Origin: Bordetella bronchialis
GTDB lineage: Bacteria; Pseudomonadota; Gammaproteobacteria; Burkholderiales; Burkholderiaceae_B
Length of the DNA: 64,000 bases
Assembly (NCBI RefSeq): GCF_001676705.1
Contig: NZ_CP016170.1
Coordinates: 2,914,001-2,978,000 of the forward strand
Direction: 5' to 3'
Shown here: positions 51,448-59,858 of the stretch, one piece after another
Layout of the letters: each line of letters starts with the position of its first letter
Numbering within the stretch: the stretch's first letter is position 1
Position numbers and translations under genes: made by a program
Notes under the pieces: generated by a model
Database searches by the model: none
Seen by the model: the letters and a program-made list of their open reading frames with translations, nothing else
What the model was told of the DNA's origin: nothing

Positions 51448-51849
51448 CTACCACCTGGGCTCGATGTCGGCGAGCTGCGGGATGCCGCGCCCGAATGAAA
51501 AGTTCTCGTTGGGCACCGGCACGAAGGCAATAAAGACGTCATCGGGCGATACCGCCGCTTCCACTTCCAGCAGGCGCGTCATGGTGGCCATCAGCTTGCG
51601 TTTGTCCGAAGACGGCCGATGCGCGCCCACCAGTACTTCGATGATCATGGCCTCGCCGGTGCGCGCCATGTCCATGAAGGTGGGATGGATGAACAATTCG
51701 TCGTCGCCGTGCTCGGAGATCACGATAAAGCGGTCGCCCTCGGGTATGCCCAGTCCCTGCACCAGGGACTGGTTCAAGGCATTGCCAATGGCGATCTTGC
51801 GCTCGCGCGTATAGCGTCCCTTGGGTATGTACGCATGGAATACGGGCAT
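51448..51849 (-). CDS. Tautomerase-superfamily protein
   Basis: 133 residues. The start at 51849 has GGAGGATTCCC upstream, and the mature protein begins with Pro (MPVFHAYI), the catalytic residue of the superfamily. It is about twice the length of 4-oxalocrotonate tautomerase, closer to MIF/MSAD-sized members. Enzymes of this kind tautomerise or dehalogenate small dicarboxylates. It lies between the 51896 hydrolase (46-nt gap) and the Bug gene. Confidence 0.85.
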   Translation of the reverse strand: MPVFHAYIPKGRYTRERKIAIGNALNQSLVQGLGIPEGDRFIVISEHGDDELFIHPTFMDMARTGEAMIIEVLVGAHRPSSDKRKLMATMTRLLEVEAAVSPDDVFIAFVPVPNENFSFGRGIPQLADIEPRW

Positions 51850-51895
51850 GGGAATCCTCCAATCCGTGTTTGCCAGGAACGCCTGGCGACGGCAG

Positions 51896-52801
51896 CTAGT
51901 GGCCTGCCAGGTGCTCGCCGAACCATTCGGCGGCCGCGGTGCAGGCACGTGAGAAATATTTGTCGTAGGGATCGAAATGGCCGCCCGGCAACAGCACCAG
52001 GCGCTTGGGCTGCAGCGCGTTTTCGTAGGCTTGCAGCTCCAGATCCGTCATGGTCAGGCGGTCTTCCTGGGCGACGATCATCAATAGCGGGGTCGGCGAT
52101 ACGCGGGCGGCCCATACGCCGGGCTCGTACATTCTGGCGGCGAAGGTCGAACGCAGCGTGACCGTGTTCGTCCAGCGCGCGGCGCCGATGTCGCGCGAAT
52201 AGAAGGCCAGCGCGTCCGCCGAGCGGTAGGCGGCCGGCTGCGCCGGATCGGCGTGCACGATGGCCTGGTACTGCGGCGCCTGTCCCTGGTGCCGCGCGCG
52301 CAGGTCCTGCATCAACGTATCCAGGAGGGCCGGCGTGGCGTCGGGCGAGACACGCCGTCGTCCTTGCTCGAAGCCGCTGATGGTCGGCACCTGGGACACG
52401 ACACACCGCACGCGCCGGTCGGTGGCGCCCATGACGAGCGCGTGGCCGCCGCTGTAGCTGCTTCCCCAGATACCGATACGGCCGGCATCCACCTCGGGAC
52501 GCGATTCCAGGCAGGACAGCGCACGGCGCCAATCCTCTATCTGCTGCCAGGGGTCGATGTCGTGGCGCGGCTCGCCGTCGCTCGCCCCGAAGTTGCGATG
52601 GTCGTGCACGAGCACCACGAAACCCGCCCGCGCGAAGGCCTGTGCGTAGGGCTCCAGCCCATGTTCCTTGACCGCGGCATAGCCATGGCACATGGATATC
52701 GCCGGGCTGCGCTTGTCCGCCGCGCCGTCCGGCAGGAATAGCCATCCGCGCAGGGTGACGCCGGATTCGCCGGTGAACTCGATATCTTTCCTGATCGTCA
52801 T
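51896..52801 (-). CDS. Alpha/beta-hydrolase (S15/dienelactone-hydrolase-like)
   Basis: 301 residues without a signal peptide. The nucleophile lies in WGSSYSGG (strand-turn-helix), with the His at LPGGHFDPYDKYF. The opening FTGESGVTLRGWLFLPDG and VLVHDHRNFGASDG fit dipeptidyl-peptidase-like or polyketide-type hydrolases. It is divergent from a second hydrolase across an 88-bp gap with the 20-bp element described at 52821. It likely leads the tautomerase/Bug run. Confidence 0.85.
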   Translation of the reverse strand: MTIRKDIEFTGESGVTLRGWLFLPDGAADKRSPAISMCHGYAAVKEHGLEPYAQAFARAGFVVLVHDHRNFGASDGEPRHDIDPWQQIEDWRRALSCLESRPEVDAGRIGIWGSSYSGGHALVMGATDRRVRCVVSQVPTISGFEQGRRRVSPDATPALLDTLMQDLRARHQGQAPQYQAIVHADPAQPAAYRSADALAFYSRDIGAARWTNTVTLRSTFAARMYEPGVWAARVSPTPLLMIVAQEDRLTMTDLELQAYENALQPKRLVLLPGGHFDPYDKYFSRACTAAAEWFGEHLAGH

Positions 52802-52820
52802 CCTGGATTCCTCATGGACA

Positions 52821-52840
52821 TTACGAGCATATACACATAA
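52821..52840. promoter_or_regulatory. MarR-type operator candidate, site A
   Basis: TTACGAGCATATACACATAA matches the reverse complement of site C (54279-54298) at 18 of 20 positions. It lies 20 bp before the minus-strand hydrolase start and 50 bp before the plus-strand hydrolase, so one protein bound here could control both. Confidence 0.6.
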
Positions 52841-52889
52841 TATTCATGTCCATCACCGATGACAAGCTTTTCGATAACGGAGCCGAGAC

Positions 52890-53684
52890 ATGGACGCACC
52901 ATCCAACCATCCATCGCAGCAGGCCCGGGACAGGTCCGTTGAACCCGTCCGCGCGGCCGTATTCATCCATGGATTCCTGGATAGCGGAGCCTCGTGGACA
53001 CCCCTGGTCCGCGCCTTGTCTCCCTATGGGGTGCAGTGCCTTGCCCCGGACCTGCGCGGCGCCGGCGAGCGGGCCGCGGAACAGGGGCCGTATACGCTGG
53101 CCCAGGCCGTGGACGACGTGCTCGAACGGGTAGGCTCGGCCGGGCCCGCGGAAGGTCTGGCCCTTGTCGGCCATAGCATGGGCGCGCAGATCGCCGAATT
53201 GGTGGCGATGCGCATTCCGCGGCAGATCGCCGCGCTCGTACTCATCACACCGACGCCGCTGGAAGGCAATGCGCTGCCGGACGACGTGCGGGCCATGCTG
53301 CGCGAATCGGGCGGAGACATCCAGGCCCAGCGCCGAATCCGGCAACTGTTCTCGCGCAATCTGTCCGATGATTTCCTGCAGGGCAGCCTGCACCCCGCGC
53401 GCATCATGGGCAAGGCGGCGGCCCGCGGCTACTACGATGCATTCACGGACGGCGATCGCGCGGGCGAACGACCCAGCGCCTACGGTGGGCCCACCTTGAT
53501 CCTGGGCGCCGCCGATGACCGGGTTATCCCGCGCGAGATGGTCGAGCGCATCCGGACCGCGCGCCATCCCCGGGCCGAGCTGTCCTTCATCGAAGGCAGC
53601 GGGCATTGGCCGCAGGCAGAGCAGCCTGCGGCTACGGCGGCGCGGTTGCGGGATTTCCTGGGCCTTGGCGCCGATACGCCTTGA
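52890..53684 (+). CDS. Alpha/beta-hydrolase
   Basis: 264 residues, intracellular. The nucleophile elbow is LVGHSMGAQ, the oxyanion region HGFLDSGASW, the acid in GAADDRVIP and His in EGSGHWPQ, a complete catalytic triad. It is similar to ring-cleavage-product hydrolases and haloperoxidase-like members. The gene is divergent from the 51896 hydrolase and 58 bp ahead of the marR start, with the same strand. Confidence 0.88.
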   Translation: MDAPSNHPSQQARDRSVEPVRAAVFIHGFLDSGASWTPLVRALSPYGVQCLAPDLRGAGERAAEQGPYTLAQAVDDVLERVGSAGPAEGLALVGHSMGAQIAELVAMRIPRQIAALVLITPTPLEGNALPDDVRAMLRESGGDIQAQRRIRQLFSRNLSDDFLQGSLHPARIMGKAAARGYYDAFTDGDRAGERPSAYGGPTLILGAADDRVIPREMVERIRTARHPRAELSFIEGSGHWPQAEQPAATAARLRDFLGLGADTP

Positions 53685-53697
53685 AGAACAGGCGCAG

Positions 53698-53724
53698 ATA
53701 AGCGTATATTCGTCGCGTGCGACG
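53698..53724. promoter_or_regulatory. MarR promoter: weak site B and adjacent inverted repeat
   Basis: The core GCGTATAT of site C recurs at 53702-53709, with 11 of 20 positions shared over the full element. Next to it CGTCGCGTGCGACG (53711-53724) is a six-bp inverted repeat with a two-bp centre. The block is 19 bp before the MarR start, suiting autoregulation. Confidence 0.45.
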
Positions 53725-53742
53725 ATACGGGAGTAGCAGGGC

Positions 53743-54213
53743 ATGCCGACGCTGGAAGAAGAGCTGCTGGTCAATATCGACGGGTTGTGCAACCTGACGG
53801 CGGTACGCCGTGCGTCGCGCTACCTGACCGCTGTCTACGACCAGGCGCTCAGCCCCGCGGGATTGCGCATCACCCAGTTCTCCATCCTGTACCAGCTGGC
53901 GAAGAATGGCCCGATGCCCATCGGGGAGCTGGCCGCGCGGCTGGCAATGGACCGCACCACGTTGTCGACCAACCTCAAGCTGCTGCAGCGCGATGGGCTG
54001 ATCGACCTGACGACAGGCGAAGACCGCCGTGCCAAGCTCGCGGTCATCACGAACACGGGCAAGGCGCGCTACAAGCGGGCCTTCCCCTTGTGGTCCGATG
54101 TGCAGGCGCGCTTCGAGTCCAGCTATGGCGCCAAGCGCGCCCAGGATTTGCGCAAGGCCTTGGGTTTTGTGCTGCAGACGGGCTTCGAGCCCTGGGCGGA
54201 GAGCGCCGTCTAG
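53743..54213 (+). CDS. MarR-family transcriptional regulator
   Basis: 156 residues with the winged-helix core: GPMPIGELAARLAMDRTTLSTNLKLLQRDGLI and the wing TTGEDRRAKLAVIT. MarR proteins repress by binding short palindromes and release on aromatic or phenolic ligands. It is central in a block with hydrolases, a tautomerase, a SnoaL-like protein and a Bug receptor, and the shared elements at 52821, 53698 and 54279 make it the likely regulator of all of them. Confidence 0.9.
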   Translation: MPTLEEELLVNIDGLCNLTAVRRASRYLTAVYDQALSPAGLRITQFSILYQLAKNGPMPIGELAARLAMDRTTLSTNLKLLQRDGLIDLTTGEDRRAKLAVITNTGKARYKRAFPLWSDVQARFESSYGAKRAQDLRKALGFVLQTGFEPWAESAV

Positions 54214-54278
54214 CGCCCCGGCGCGCCGCTTTGCCGTCCATGGATTCCGCGGGTTTGTACCCGCTTTTTCCGGCCTTG

Positions 54279-54298
54279 TTATGCGTATATGCTCATAA
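54279..54298. promoter_or_regulatory. MarR-type operator candidate, site C
   Basis: TTATGCGTATATGCTCATAA has matching ends TTATG and CATAA and matches site A (52821-52840, reverse complement) at 18 of 20 positions. It is 43 bp before the SnoaL-like gene. It stands out as AT-rich in this GC-rich region. Confidence 0.6.
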
Positions 54299-54341
54299 TA
54301 ACGTCGGCACTTTTGTAAGACGTTCCACGAGGAGACCAGGT

Positions 54342-54770
54342 ATGACCGATGCAGAATTGCTGGCCGCGTGCAGGAAGGCCTTCACCGGATTTGAACGAAA
54401 CGACCGCGCGGACCTGGTGGCCGCCCTGGCCGACGACGTGGTGTTCGAGTTCTCCGACTCGTTGCCTTATGGCGGCACGTATCGAGGCAAGAAGGAGTTC
54501 CTGGCCTTCTGGAAACACGTCGATAGTGAGTACGAGTATCTCAACTACGACCTTCGGACGATCCTGCGGGCGGAGGACTACATCATCATTCCCGTGGTGA
54601 TGCGCGCCAAGGCCAAGACGGGATTCTCCATGGAGAACGAGCATTGCTTCCTGTTCCGGGTGAAGGACGGAAAGATCGCCTACGGCCGGATCTACGCCGA
54701 TACGGCACGGGGCAGGGACGTGCTGGAAGGAAGGGAGCCGCGGCGGTATCCCAAGCTTCTGCTGGATTGA
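54342..54770 (+). CDS. SnoaL-like (NTF2-fold) protein
   Basis: 142 residues from an ATG behind GAGGAG. The NTF2-like opening, with an N-terminal helix and FERNDRADLVAALADDVVFEF, then YRGKKEFLAFWKHVDSEYEYLNYD, is typical of SnoaL/polyketide-cyclase and small isomerase-like proteins. Candidate acid and His residues lie in ENEHCFLFRVKDGKI. The family covers cyclases, dehydratases and ring-opening accessory proteins, so the exact reaction is unknown. Probably part of the MarR block. Confidence 0.8.
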   Translation: MTDAELLAACRKAFTGFERNDRADLVAALADDVVFEFSDSLPYGGTYRGKKEFLAFWKHVDSEYEYLNYDLRTILRAEDYIIIPVVMRAKAKTGFSMENEHCFLFRVKDGKIAYGRIYADTARGRDVLEGREPRRYPKLLLD

Positions 54771-54869
54771 CATGGGGTTCGGCAAGGCGCGGGATGATGG
54801 CAAAATCCGGATGCGCGGGCTTCCCGCTCGGCTCGCCATCCGCATCATTTCTTATTGCCGCACACGCCA

Positions 54870-55103
54870 ATGCCAACCATCGAATTCCAGCTCGCGCCGG
54901 GCGCTCTCTACATTGAAGTCAACCACCTGCTCAAGGCCGCGGGCGTCTGCGACAGCGGCGGGGCGGGCAAGGCCATGGTCGCCGACGGCAGGGTCAGCGT
55001 GGACGGCGCGGTAGAGACCCGCAAGACCGCGAAGATCCGGGCCGGGCAGACGGTAAGCTGCGGCGATGTGCGCATTGTCGTGCGCGAGGCGGACCCGGCA
55101 TGA
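54870..55103 (+). CDS. S4-domain RNA-binding protein (YbcJ-like)
   Basis: 77 residues, essentially one S4 fold: EVNHLLKAAGVCDSGGAGKAMVADGRVSVDGAVETRKTAKIRAG. These small proteins bind RNA, often ribosome-linked. The ATG at 54870 leaves the domain intact; an in-frame TTG at 54855 is an alternative. Its stop overlaps the next start (ATGA), which links translation to the Mrr-like gene. Confidence 0.82.
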   Translation: MPTIEFQLAPGALYIEVNHLLKAAGVCDSGGAGKAMVADGRVSVDGAVETRKTAKIRAGQTVSCGDVRIVVREADPA

Positions 55104-55675
55104 AGTTGCAGCCGGCCAAAAATTCCCTGTTCGGTGTGCTGTTGCGTTCACCTTGGTGGATGAGCGCGGGCATCGCCCTCGTGCTGATCGCCGGCGCGGT
55201 CGCCGCCTTGTCCAGGGAGTATTGGGCGATAGGGGTTTTCGCGTCCATACCCTTCGCGGTCATTGCCGTCCTGGCCGGCATGCGGCAGTTGCGGGCGCCG
55301 TCCGCCGCGCGCGTGGAAGCCGTTGCCGCGGCCGCCGCGGCCATGCCATGGGCGGCGTTTTCGCGCGCCGTCCGGGAAGGCCTGGAGCGCGACGGTTGCC
55401 AGGTAGAGCAGCTGGATGGCGGCGGCGCCGACTTCGTCCTGACCAAGGCCGGGCGTATCGCGCTGGTCAGCGCCCAGCGCTGGAAGGCCGCCCGTACGGG
55501 TGTCGAGCCCGTGCGGGCGCTGCAAGCCGCCCGCGAGCGCCGCGGCGCGCACGAAGCCATCTATATCGCCTTGGGGGAGATCTCTCCATCGGCGCGGGAG
55601 TATGCCGCGGCGCACGGTATTTCCTTCATGGCCGCGCCCGAACTCGCGAAGCTATTGCGGCATTCCCGACCCTGA
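55100..55675 (+). CDS. Membrane protein with Mrr-type restriction-endonuclease-like domain
   Basis: 191 residues: two hydrophobic helices (about 17-36 and 41-60), then a cytosolic domain with VREGLERDGCQVEQLDGGGADFVLTKAGRIALVSAQRWKAARTGVEPV. The Asp-(x)-Gln-x-Lys order resembles the Mrr_cat nuclease fold, but the QxK element reads QRW rather than QxK. It is coupled to the S4 protein gene upstream. A role in binding or cutting DNA at the membrane is only a guess. Confidence 0.72.
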   Translation: MKLQPAKNSLFGVLLRSPWWMSAGIALVLIAGAVAALSREYWAIGVFASIPFAVIAVLAGMRQLRAPSAARVEAVAAAAAAMPWAAFSRAVREGLERDGCQVEQLDGGGADFVLTKAGRIALVSAQRWKAARTGVEPVRALQAARERRGAHEAIYIALGEISPSAREYAAAHGISFMAAPELAKLLRHSRP

Positions 55676-55699
55676 ACGGCGCCTTCGGCCAGTCCGGCG

Positions 55700-57385
55700 C
55701 TACGCCGGGGCCGCCGGCCCCCGGCCCGCCAGGACGGCGCGCAGGACCGTACCCAGTTCCTCCAGCCGATAAGGCTTGGGCAACAGCGGGATGCCGCGGT
55801 TTTCCGCCGCCCGGGCTTCCTGGCCCATATACCCGGTGGTCAATACGATGGGCAGCTCGATCCGGCGGGCCTGTATTTCGCGGACGAATTCAAGGCCGTT
55901 CATGCCGCCGGGCATCATGATGTCGGAGAACACCACATCGATGTGGCCATTGGCCAGCGCGCCCAAGGCGGCGGCGGGGCTGGCAACCCGGGTCGCCTCG
56001 AATCCCAGCTGCGCCATCATGTCGCTTACCAGGGCCGCGACCTCGTCGTCGTCCTCCACCACCAGCACGTGGGCGCACGGGGACGCCGCCGCGACGGTGT
56101 TGCCTGGCGGCCGTTCGGCGGCGGGCAATGGCTTCCGGCAGCGCGGCAGCATCAGGCGCACCGTGGTGCCCTGGCCGAGTTCGCTGAAAATGCGCACGCT
56201 GCCGCCGGACTGGCGCGCGAAGCCGTAGGCCTGCGCCAGGCCCAGGCCCGAGCCCTTGCCGACGTCCTTGGTCGTGAAGAAGGGCTCGAAGACGCGCGCC
56301 TTGACCGCTTCGGTCATTCCCGTTCCCGTATCGACGACGGACAGGCTGACGAAATCGCCGGCCAGGCCGTCTTCCCGGTAGTCCGGGACGTTCTCCGCGC
56401 GTATCTCGATCGTGCCGCCCGAGGGCATCGCATCGCGGGCGTTCACGGCCAGGTTGAGTAGCACCAGTTCCAGTTCGCCAGGATCGACCTCGACCGGCCA
56501 CAGCGTTTCGGGCAAGCGCAGGCTGACGTTGATATCGCCTCTCAGGCTGCGATCCAGCATTTCCCGCATGGCGTTGATTTGCCGTACCAGATCCACCGGC
56601 TCGGCCTGCAGCGGTTGCCTGCGCGAAAACGCCAGGAGCTGCCGCGTCAGTCCCGATCCGCGCTCCACGGCCTGCTCCATGGCGCGCAGCAGGCGGGCGC
56701 GGCGCTCCGGATCCGTCTGCCGGTCGAACATTTGCAGGCCGCCGGAAATCACCATCAGCAGATTATTGAAGTCGTGCGCCACGCCACCCGTGAGCTGGCC
56801 GAGCGCCTCCATTTTCTGTGCATGGCGCAGCGATTCCTCGACCTGTGCGCGCTCCTTCATCTGCTGGCGTAGCTGCGCATTGGCGTCTTCCAGCTCACGG
56901 GTGCGGGCGCGCACCATGTCTTCCAGCACGGCGGCGGCTTCCTCGCGCGCGCGCAACAGCGCCCGCATCTCGTATTGCCGCATGCGCGCGCGCACCGCGG
57001 CGTGCACGGTGCTGGTCAGCGTAATGCCGTGCACCGGCCGTTCCAGCAGAGACACATTGCGCAACGCGGTCACCATCTTCTGCCGCCATGCCACCACCGC
57101 GGTCTGCTGCACGCGGCTGGTCAGGACCACGAAGGGCATGTCGGACCAGGCGGCTTGCCTGTCCACCCAGGCCGTCATGGCGACCAGGTTCCGGCCGAAC
57201 AGGGCTTCTTCGGTCACGCACAGCGCGGATGCGCCCATTTCCGCCTTGGCCAGCACGTCTTCCATGCTGGTGCAGAGCTGGACCTCCAGCCCTGAGCGGC
57301 GGAGCAGGGCGGCGGATGCCGGGCCGTCCCGGCCGATGGGCGCATAGACCAGGACGCGCGCCTCGCATGCATCAATCCGCTCCAT
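55700..57385 (-). CDS. Hybrid histidine kinase with degenerate N-terminal and intact C-terminal receiver
   Basis: 561 residues. Residues 10-130 look like a receiver fold lacking the phosphoacceptor Asp (ALCVTEEAL). Then a coiled-coil, H-box GGVAHDFNNLL (His204), N-box NLAVNARDAM, G-boxes DTGTGMTEAV and GKGSGLGLAQA. The C-terminal receiver has FSDIMMPGG as acceptor. No membrane segment. The start overlaps the KaiC-like stop by 14 nt, so the two are a unit. It may take a signal from the KaiC-like protein and pass phosphate on. Confidence 0.86.
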   Translation of the reverse strand: MERIDACEARVLVYAPIGRDGPASAALLRRSGLEVQLCTSMEDVLAKAEMGASALCVTEEALFGRNLVAMTAWVDRQAAWSDMPFVVLTSRVQQTAVVAWRQKMVTALRNVSLLERPVHGITLTSTVHAAVRARMRQYEMRALLRAREEAAAVLEDMVRARTRELEDANAQLRQQMKERAQVEESLRHAQKMEALGQLTGGVAHDFNNLLMVISGGLQMFDRQTDPERRARLLRAMEQAVERGSGLTRQLLAFSRRQPLQAEPVDLVRQINAMREMLDRSLRGDINVSLRLPETLWPVEVDPGELELVLLNLAVNARDAMPSGGTIEIRAENVPDYREDGLAGDFVSLSVVDTGTGMTEAVKARVFEPFFTTKDVGKGSGLGLAQAYGFARQSGGSVRIFSELGQGTTVRLMLPRCRKPLPAAERPPGNTVAAASPCAHVLVVEDDDEVAALVSDMMAQLGFEATRVASPAAALGALANGHIDVVFSDIMMPGGMNGLEFVREIQARRIELPIVLTTGYMGQEARAAENRGIPLLPKPYRLEELGTVLRAVLAGRGPAAPA

Positions 57386-58898
57386 CGTCGTCGCCTGGCA
57401 TCAAAGGCAGACTGTCGCCCGTGTACTGGGGCGTTCCCGCGAACACCCCGCTGAAACCGGTCAGCGGCGGACCGACCTGCAGGCCGCCAGCGCCAAGGCG
57501 GAATTCGCGTATGGTCTGCTCATGCCGCCCGGCGCGCTTCTTCACCACGGAAAGGGCGCGGCGCACCGTGCCGGCATACTCGAAATAGCGCAGCATCAGC
57601 ACGCTGTCGCTCAGGTAGCTGATGTCCAGCGGCGTATCCATGGGGCCGACCAGCCCATGCTGTGCCAGGACAAGTATCGCGTTCACACCTTGCTGGCCCA
57701 GATATGTAAGCAGCTCGTGCATCTGCAGGATCAGGAAGCGGCCATCCGGCATCGCGTTCAGATAGCCGTTCAGGCTATCGATCACCACGACGCGCGCGCC
57801 ATCCTTCTCCACGCTGTCACGCACGATTGCGGCGAACTCGCCGGGGGAAAGCTCTGCCGGATCGATCTGCTGGATGCGCAGCAGTCCGCTTTCCAGGGCG
57901 GGCGTCAGCCCCATGCCCAGGCTGGCCGCGCGCGCTTCCAGCGTGTGCCGGCCCTCGTCGAACGCAAACACGGCCGCATGGTGGCCGCGCTGCGTGGCGG
58001 CCACGGCATAGGACAGCGCGACCGAGGATTTGCCGACTCCCGCGGAGCCGATCAACAAGGCGTTCGTCCCGCGTTCGAGCCCGCCGCCCAGGAGCGCGTC
58101 CAGTTCGGCATTGCCGCTGGCGATCCGCTCGATCGGGAAGCTTCGATGATGTTCCGCCGCCACCAGGCGCGGATAGATGCACAGTCCGCCTTTCTTGATC
58201 GTGAAGTCGTGATAGCCGCCCCGAAAATCGATGCCGCGCATCTTGATCACGCGCAGCCGGCGGCGCTGCGCGCCATAGTCGATGGCAATCTGCTCCAGCG
58301 ACACCACGCCATGCGAAATGGAGTGCAGCTGCAGGTCCACGGAATCGGAGGACAGGTCGTCCAGCAGCACCACGGTACATTGCCGGCTGGCAAAAAAGTG
58401 CTTCAGCGCCAGGACCTGCCTGCGGTAGCGCAACGGGGTCTGGGCCAGCATGCGCAGCTCGGACAGGCTGTCCAGCACGACGCGCGTGGGGTTGATGGCC
58501 TCTACGCAGTCGACGATAAGCTTGGTGGTCTCGTTCAGTTCGACTTCGGCGGGATGCAGCACGGTCAGCTCGCGTTCCGGATCCAGCGTGGTCTCCGGCG
58601 GAACGAGCTCGAAAATCTCGATGCCTTCCAGCGACCAGCCATGCCGTTTCGCCACCAGGGCCAGTTCCTGCCGGGTTTCCGACAGCGCAATGTAGAGCAC
58701 GCGCTCGCCCTGGCGCGCCCCTTCCAGCAGGAACTGCATGGCGATGGTCGTCTTGCCGGTGCCGGGATTGCCTTCGTAGAGGTACATCCGATCGCGGTCC
58801 AGTCCGCCCGCCAGGATATCGTCCAGTCCCTGGCTGCCCGTGGAAATACGGGCTTCGCCATCGCTGTCCCGATCGCTATCGTGAAGTTCGTTGCTCAC
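57372..58898 (-). CDS. KaiC-like tandem RecA ATPase
   Basis: 508 residues with two RecA-fold domains. The GTG start (58898) follows AAAAGGAAC. Walker A of the first domain is GNPGTGKTT (43-51), and of the second GSAGVGKSS (near residue 283). The catalytic pair of cyanobacterial KaiC is altered: SE (LSETRQEL) in domain one and DE (FDEGRHTL) in domain two. No KaiA or KaiB is nearby. These proteins pair with hybrid kinases in many proteobacteria and may sense a stress or regulate signalling by ATP state. Clock function is not implied. Confidence 0.88.
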   Translation of the reverse strand: MSNELHDSDRDSDGEARISTGSQGLDDILAGGLDRDRMYLYEGNPGTGKTTIAMQFLLEGARQGERVLYIALSETRQELALVAKRHGWSLEGIEIFELVPPETTLDPERELTVLHPAEVELNETTKLIVDCVEAINPTRVVLDSLSELRMLAQTPLRYRRQVLALKHFFASRQCTVVLLDDLSSDSVDLQLHSISHGVVSLEQIAIDYGAQRRRLRVIKMRGIDFRGGYHDFTIKKGGLCIYPRLVAAEHHRSFPIERIASGNAELDALLGGGLERGTNALLIGSAGVGKSSVALSYAVAATQRGHHAAVFAFDEGRHTLEARAASLGMGLTPALESGLLRIQQIDPAELSPGEFAAIVRDSVEKDGARVVVIDSLNGYLNAMPDGRFLILQMHELLTYLGQQGVNAILVLAQHGLVGPMDTPLDISYLSDSVLMLRYFEYAGTVRRALSVVKKRAGRHEQTIREFRLGAGGLQVGPPLTGFSGVFAGTPQYTGDSLPLMPGDDDGAD

Positions 58899-58960
58899 GC
58901 CGTTCCTTTTCGCTTGGCCTCGCTTGGGCAAGCGTACCGCAAATGCTCGCTGGCATCTCC

Positions 58961-59692
58961 TTATTTGCGGGACGCGGATCCGGTACGGTCCGCCGTCGCG
59001 GTGGAATGTCGGCGGCGCGTGGGCGGGACGGGCGCCTGTGCCTGCAGCTCCCTGACGATCGCCTGGCATTTGTGCTTCAGGTGCGTCTTGAGGATGCCCG
59101 AGAGCGCCGCGGCATCGCGCCGCATCAAGGCATTCAGCATGCCATCGTGCTCGGCCATGGCGCGGCTCCAGATTTCCTCTGTCATCGGCGATTGGAAGCG
59201 TATGAAGCGGATGCGCGCATTGACGATCGCATACTGGCTGACGAGCACAGGGTTGCGCGCCGCGCGAACGATGGCCTCATGGACGGCGCGATTGTCCTCG
59301 TAGTACGGCTGGCGATCGCGGCGCAGATATGCCTGGCGCATACGCTCGTGCAGCGCGGCGATCTCCGCCAGTTCCTCGTCGGTGACGCGTTCGGCGGCCT
59401 GTTCCCCGGCCAGGGCCTCCAGGGCGCCGGCGACCGCGAACAGGCCTTCGACCTCATCCAGCGATAGTTCGCGCACCCGCGCGCCGCGATTGGGCAGCAA
59501 CTCGATATGGCCTTCCGCGGCAAGGACTTTCAGCGCTTCGCGCAAGGGCGTGCGGGAGACGCCGAAGCGTTCGCACAGCGCGGCTTCGGGCACCTTGCTG
59601 CCGGGCGGGATCTCGCCCTGGACGAAGACCTCGCGCAACTGGTCGAGCAGGGAAGCGTGGACAAAGATTTTGCTCATACCGCGATTATGCAT
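58961..59692 (-). CDS. GntR-family transcriptional regulator (FCD/FadR subfamily)
   Basis: 243 residues: N-terminal winged helix (QGEIPPGSKVPEAALCERFGVSRTPLREALKVLAAEG) and an all-helical FCD domain with metal-ligand-like DNRAVHEAI and HDGMLNAL. An alternative start is 59677 (MSKIF), also without a strong SD. It is divergent from the racemase-superfamily gene across a 166-bp gap with three ATTCAT repeats, and likely represses it. Confidence 0.9.
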   Translation of the reverse strand: MHNRGMSKIFVHASLLDQLREVFVQGEIPPGSKVPEAALCERFGVSRTPLREALKVLAAEGHIELLPNRGARVRELSLDEVEGLFAVAGALEALAGEQAAERVTDEELAEIAALHERMRQAYLRRDRQPYYEDNRAVHEAIVRAARNPVLVSQYAIVNARIRFIRFQSPMTEEIWSRAMAEHDGMLNALMRRDAAALSGILKTHLKHKCQAIVRELQAQAPVPPTRRRHSTATADRTGSASRK

Positions 59693-59753
59693 TCATTATT
59701 CGGCTTTCAGAGCCATCATGGCGAGAAATATCTCCGTATAAACCCTAGTTTGA

Positions 59754-59805
59754 ATTCATATCTGTTGACGGTGCGCGACCCGCACTCTACATTGAGCGCA
59801 TTCAT
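59754..59805 (+). promoter_or_regulatory. Promoter and repeats of the racemase-superfamily gene
   Basis: TTGACG (59765-59770) and TACATT (59788-59793) are spaced 17 bp and predict a start near 59800. ATTCAT occurs at 59691-59696, 59754-59759 and 59800-59805, the last at the predicted start. These are candidate contacts for the divergent GntR protein. Confidence 0.55.
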
Positions 59806-59858
59806 TTTTGGCAAAAGAAAGCGTTTTTCGGCGCCATATCACCGCAAAGGAGCGAATA

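Noticed and set aside
51448..51948. Longer start for the tautomerase
   Set aside because: The superfamily needs Pro directly after the initiator Met, and GGAGGATTC precedes only the shorter start.
57372..58898. Circadian clock operon
   Set aside because: No KaiA or KaiB is present and the catalytic Glu pairs are altered.
57522..59303. Long plus-strand frame over the KaiC-like gene
   Set aside because: Shadow of the KaiC-like coding frame; no motifs.
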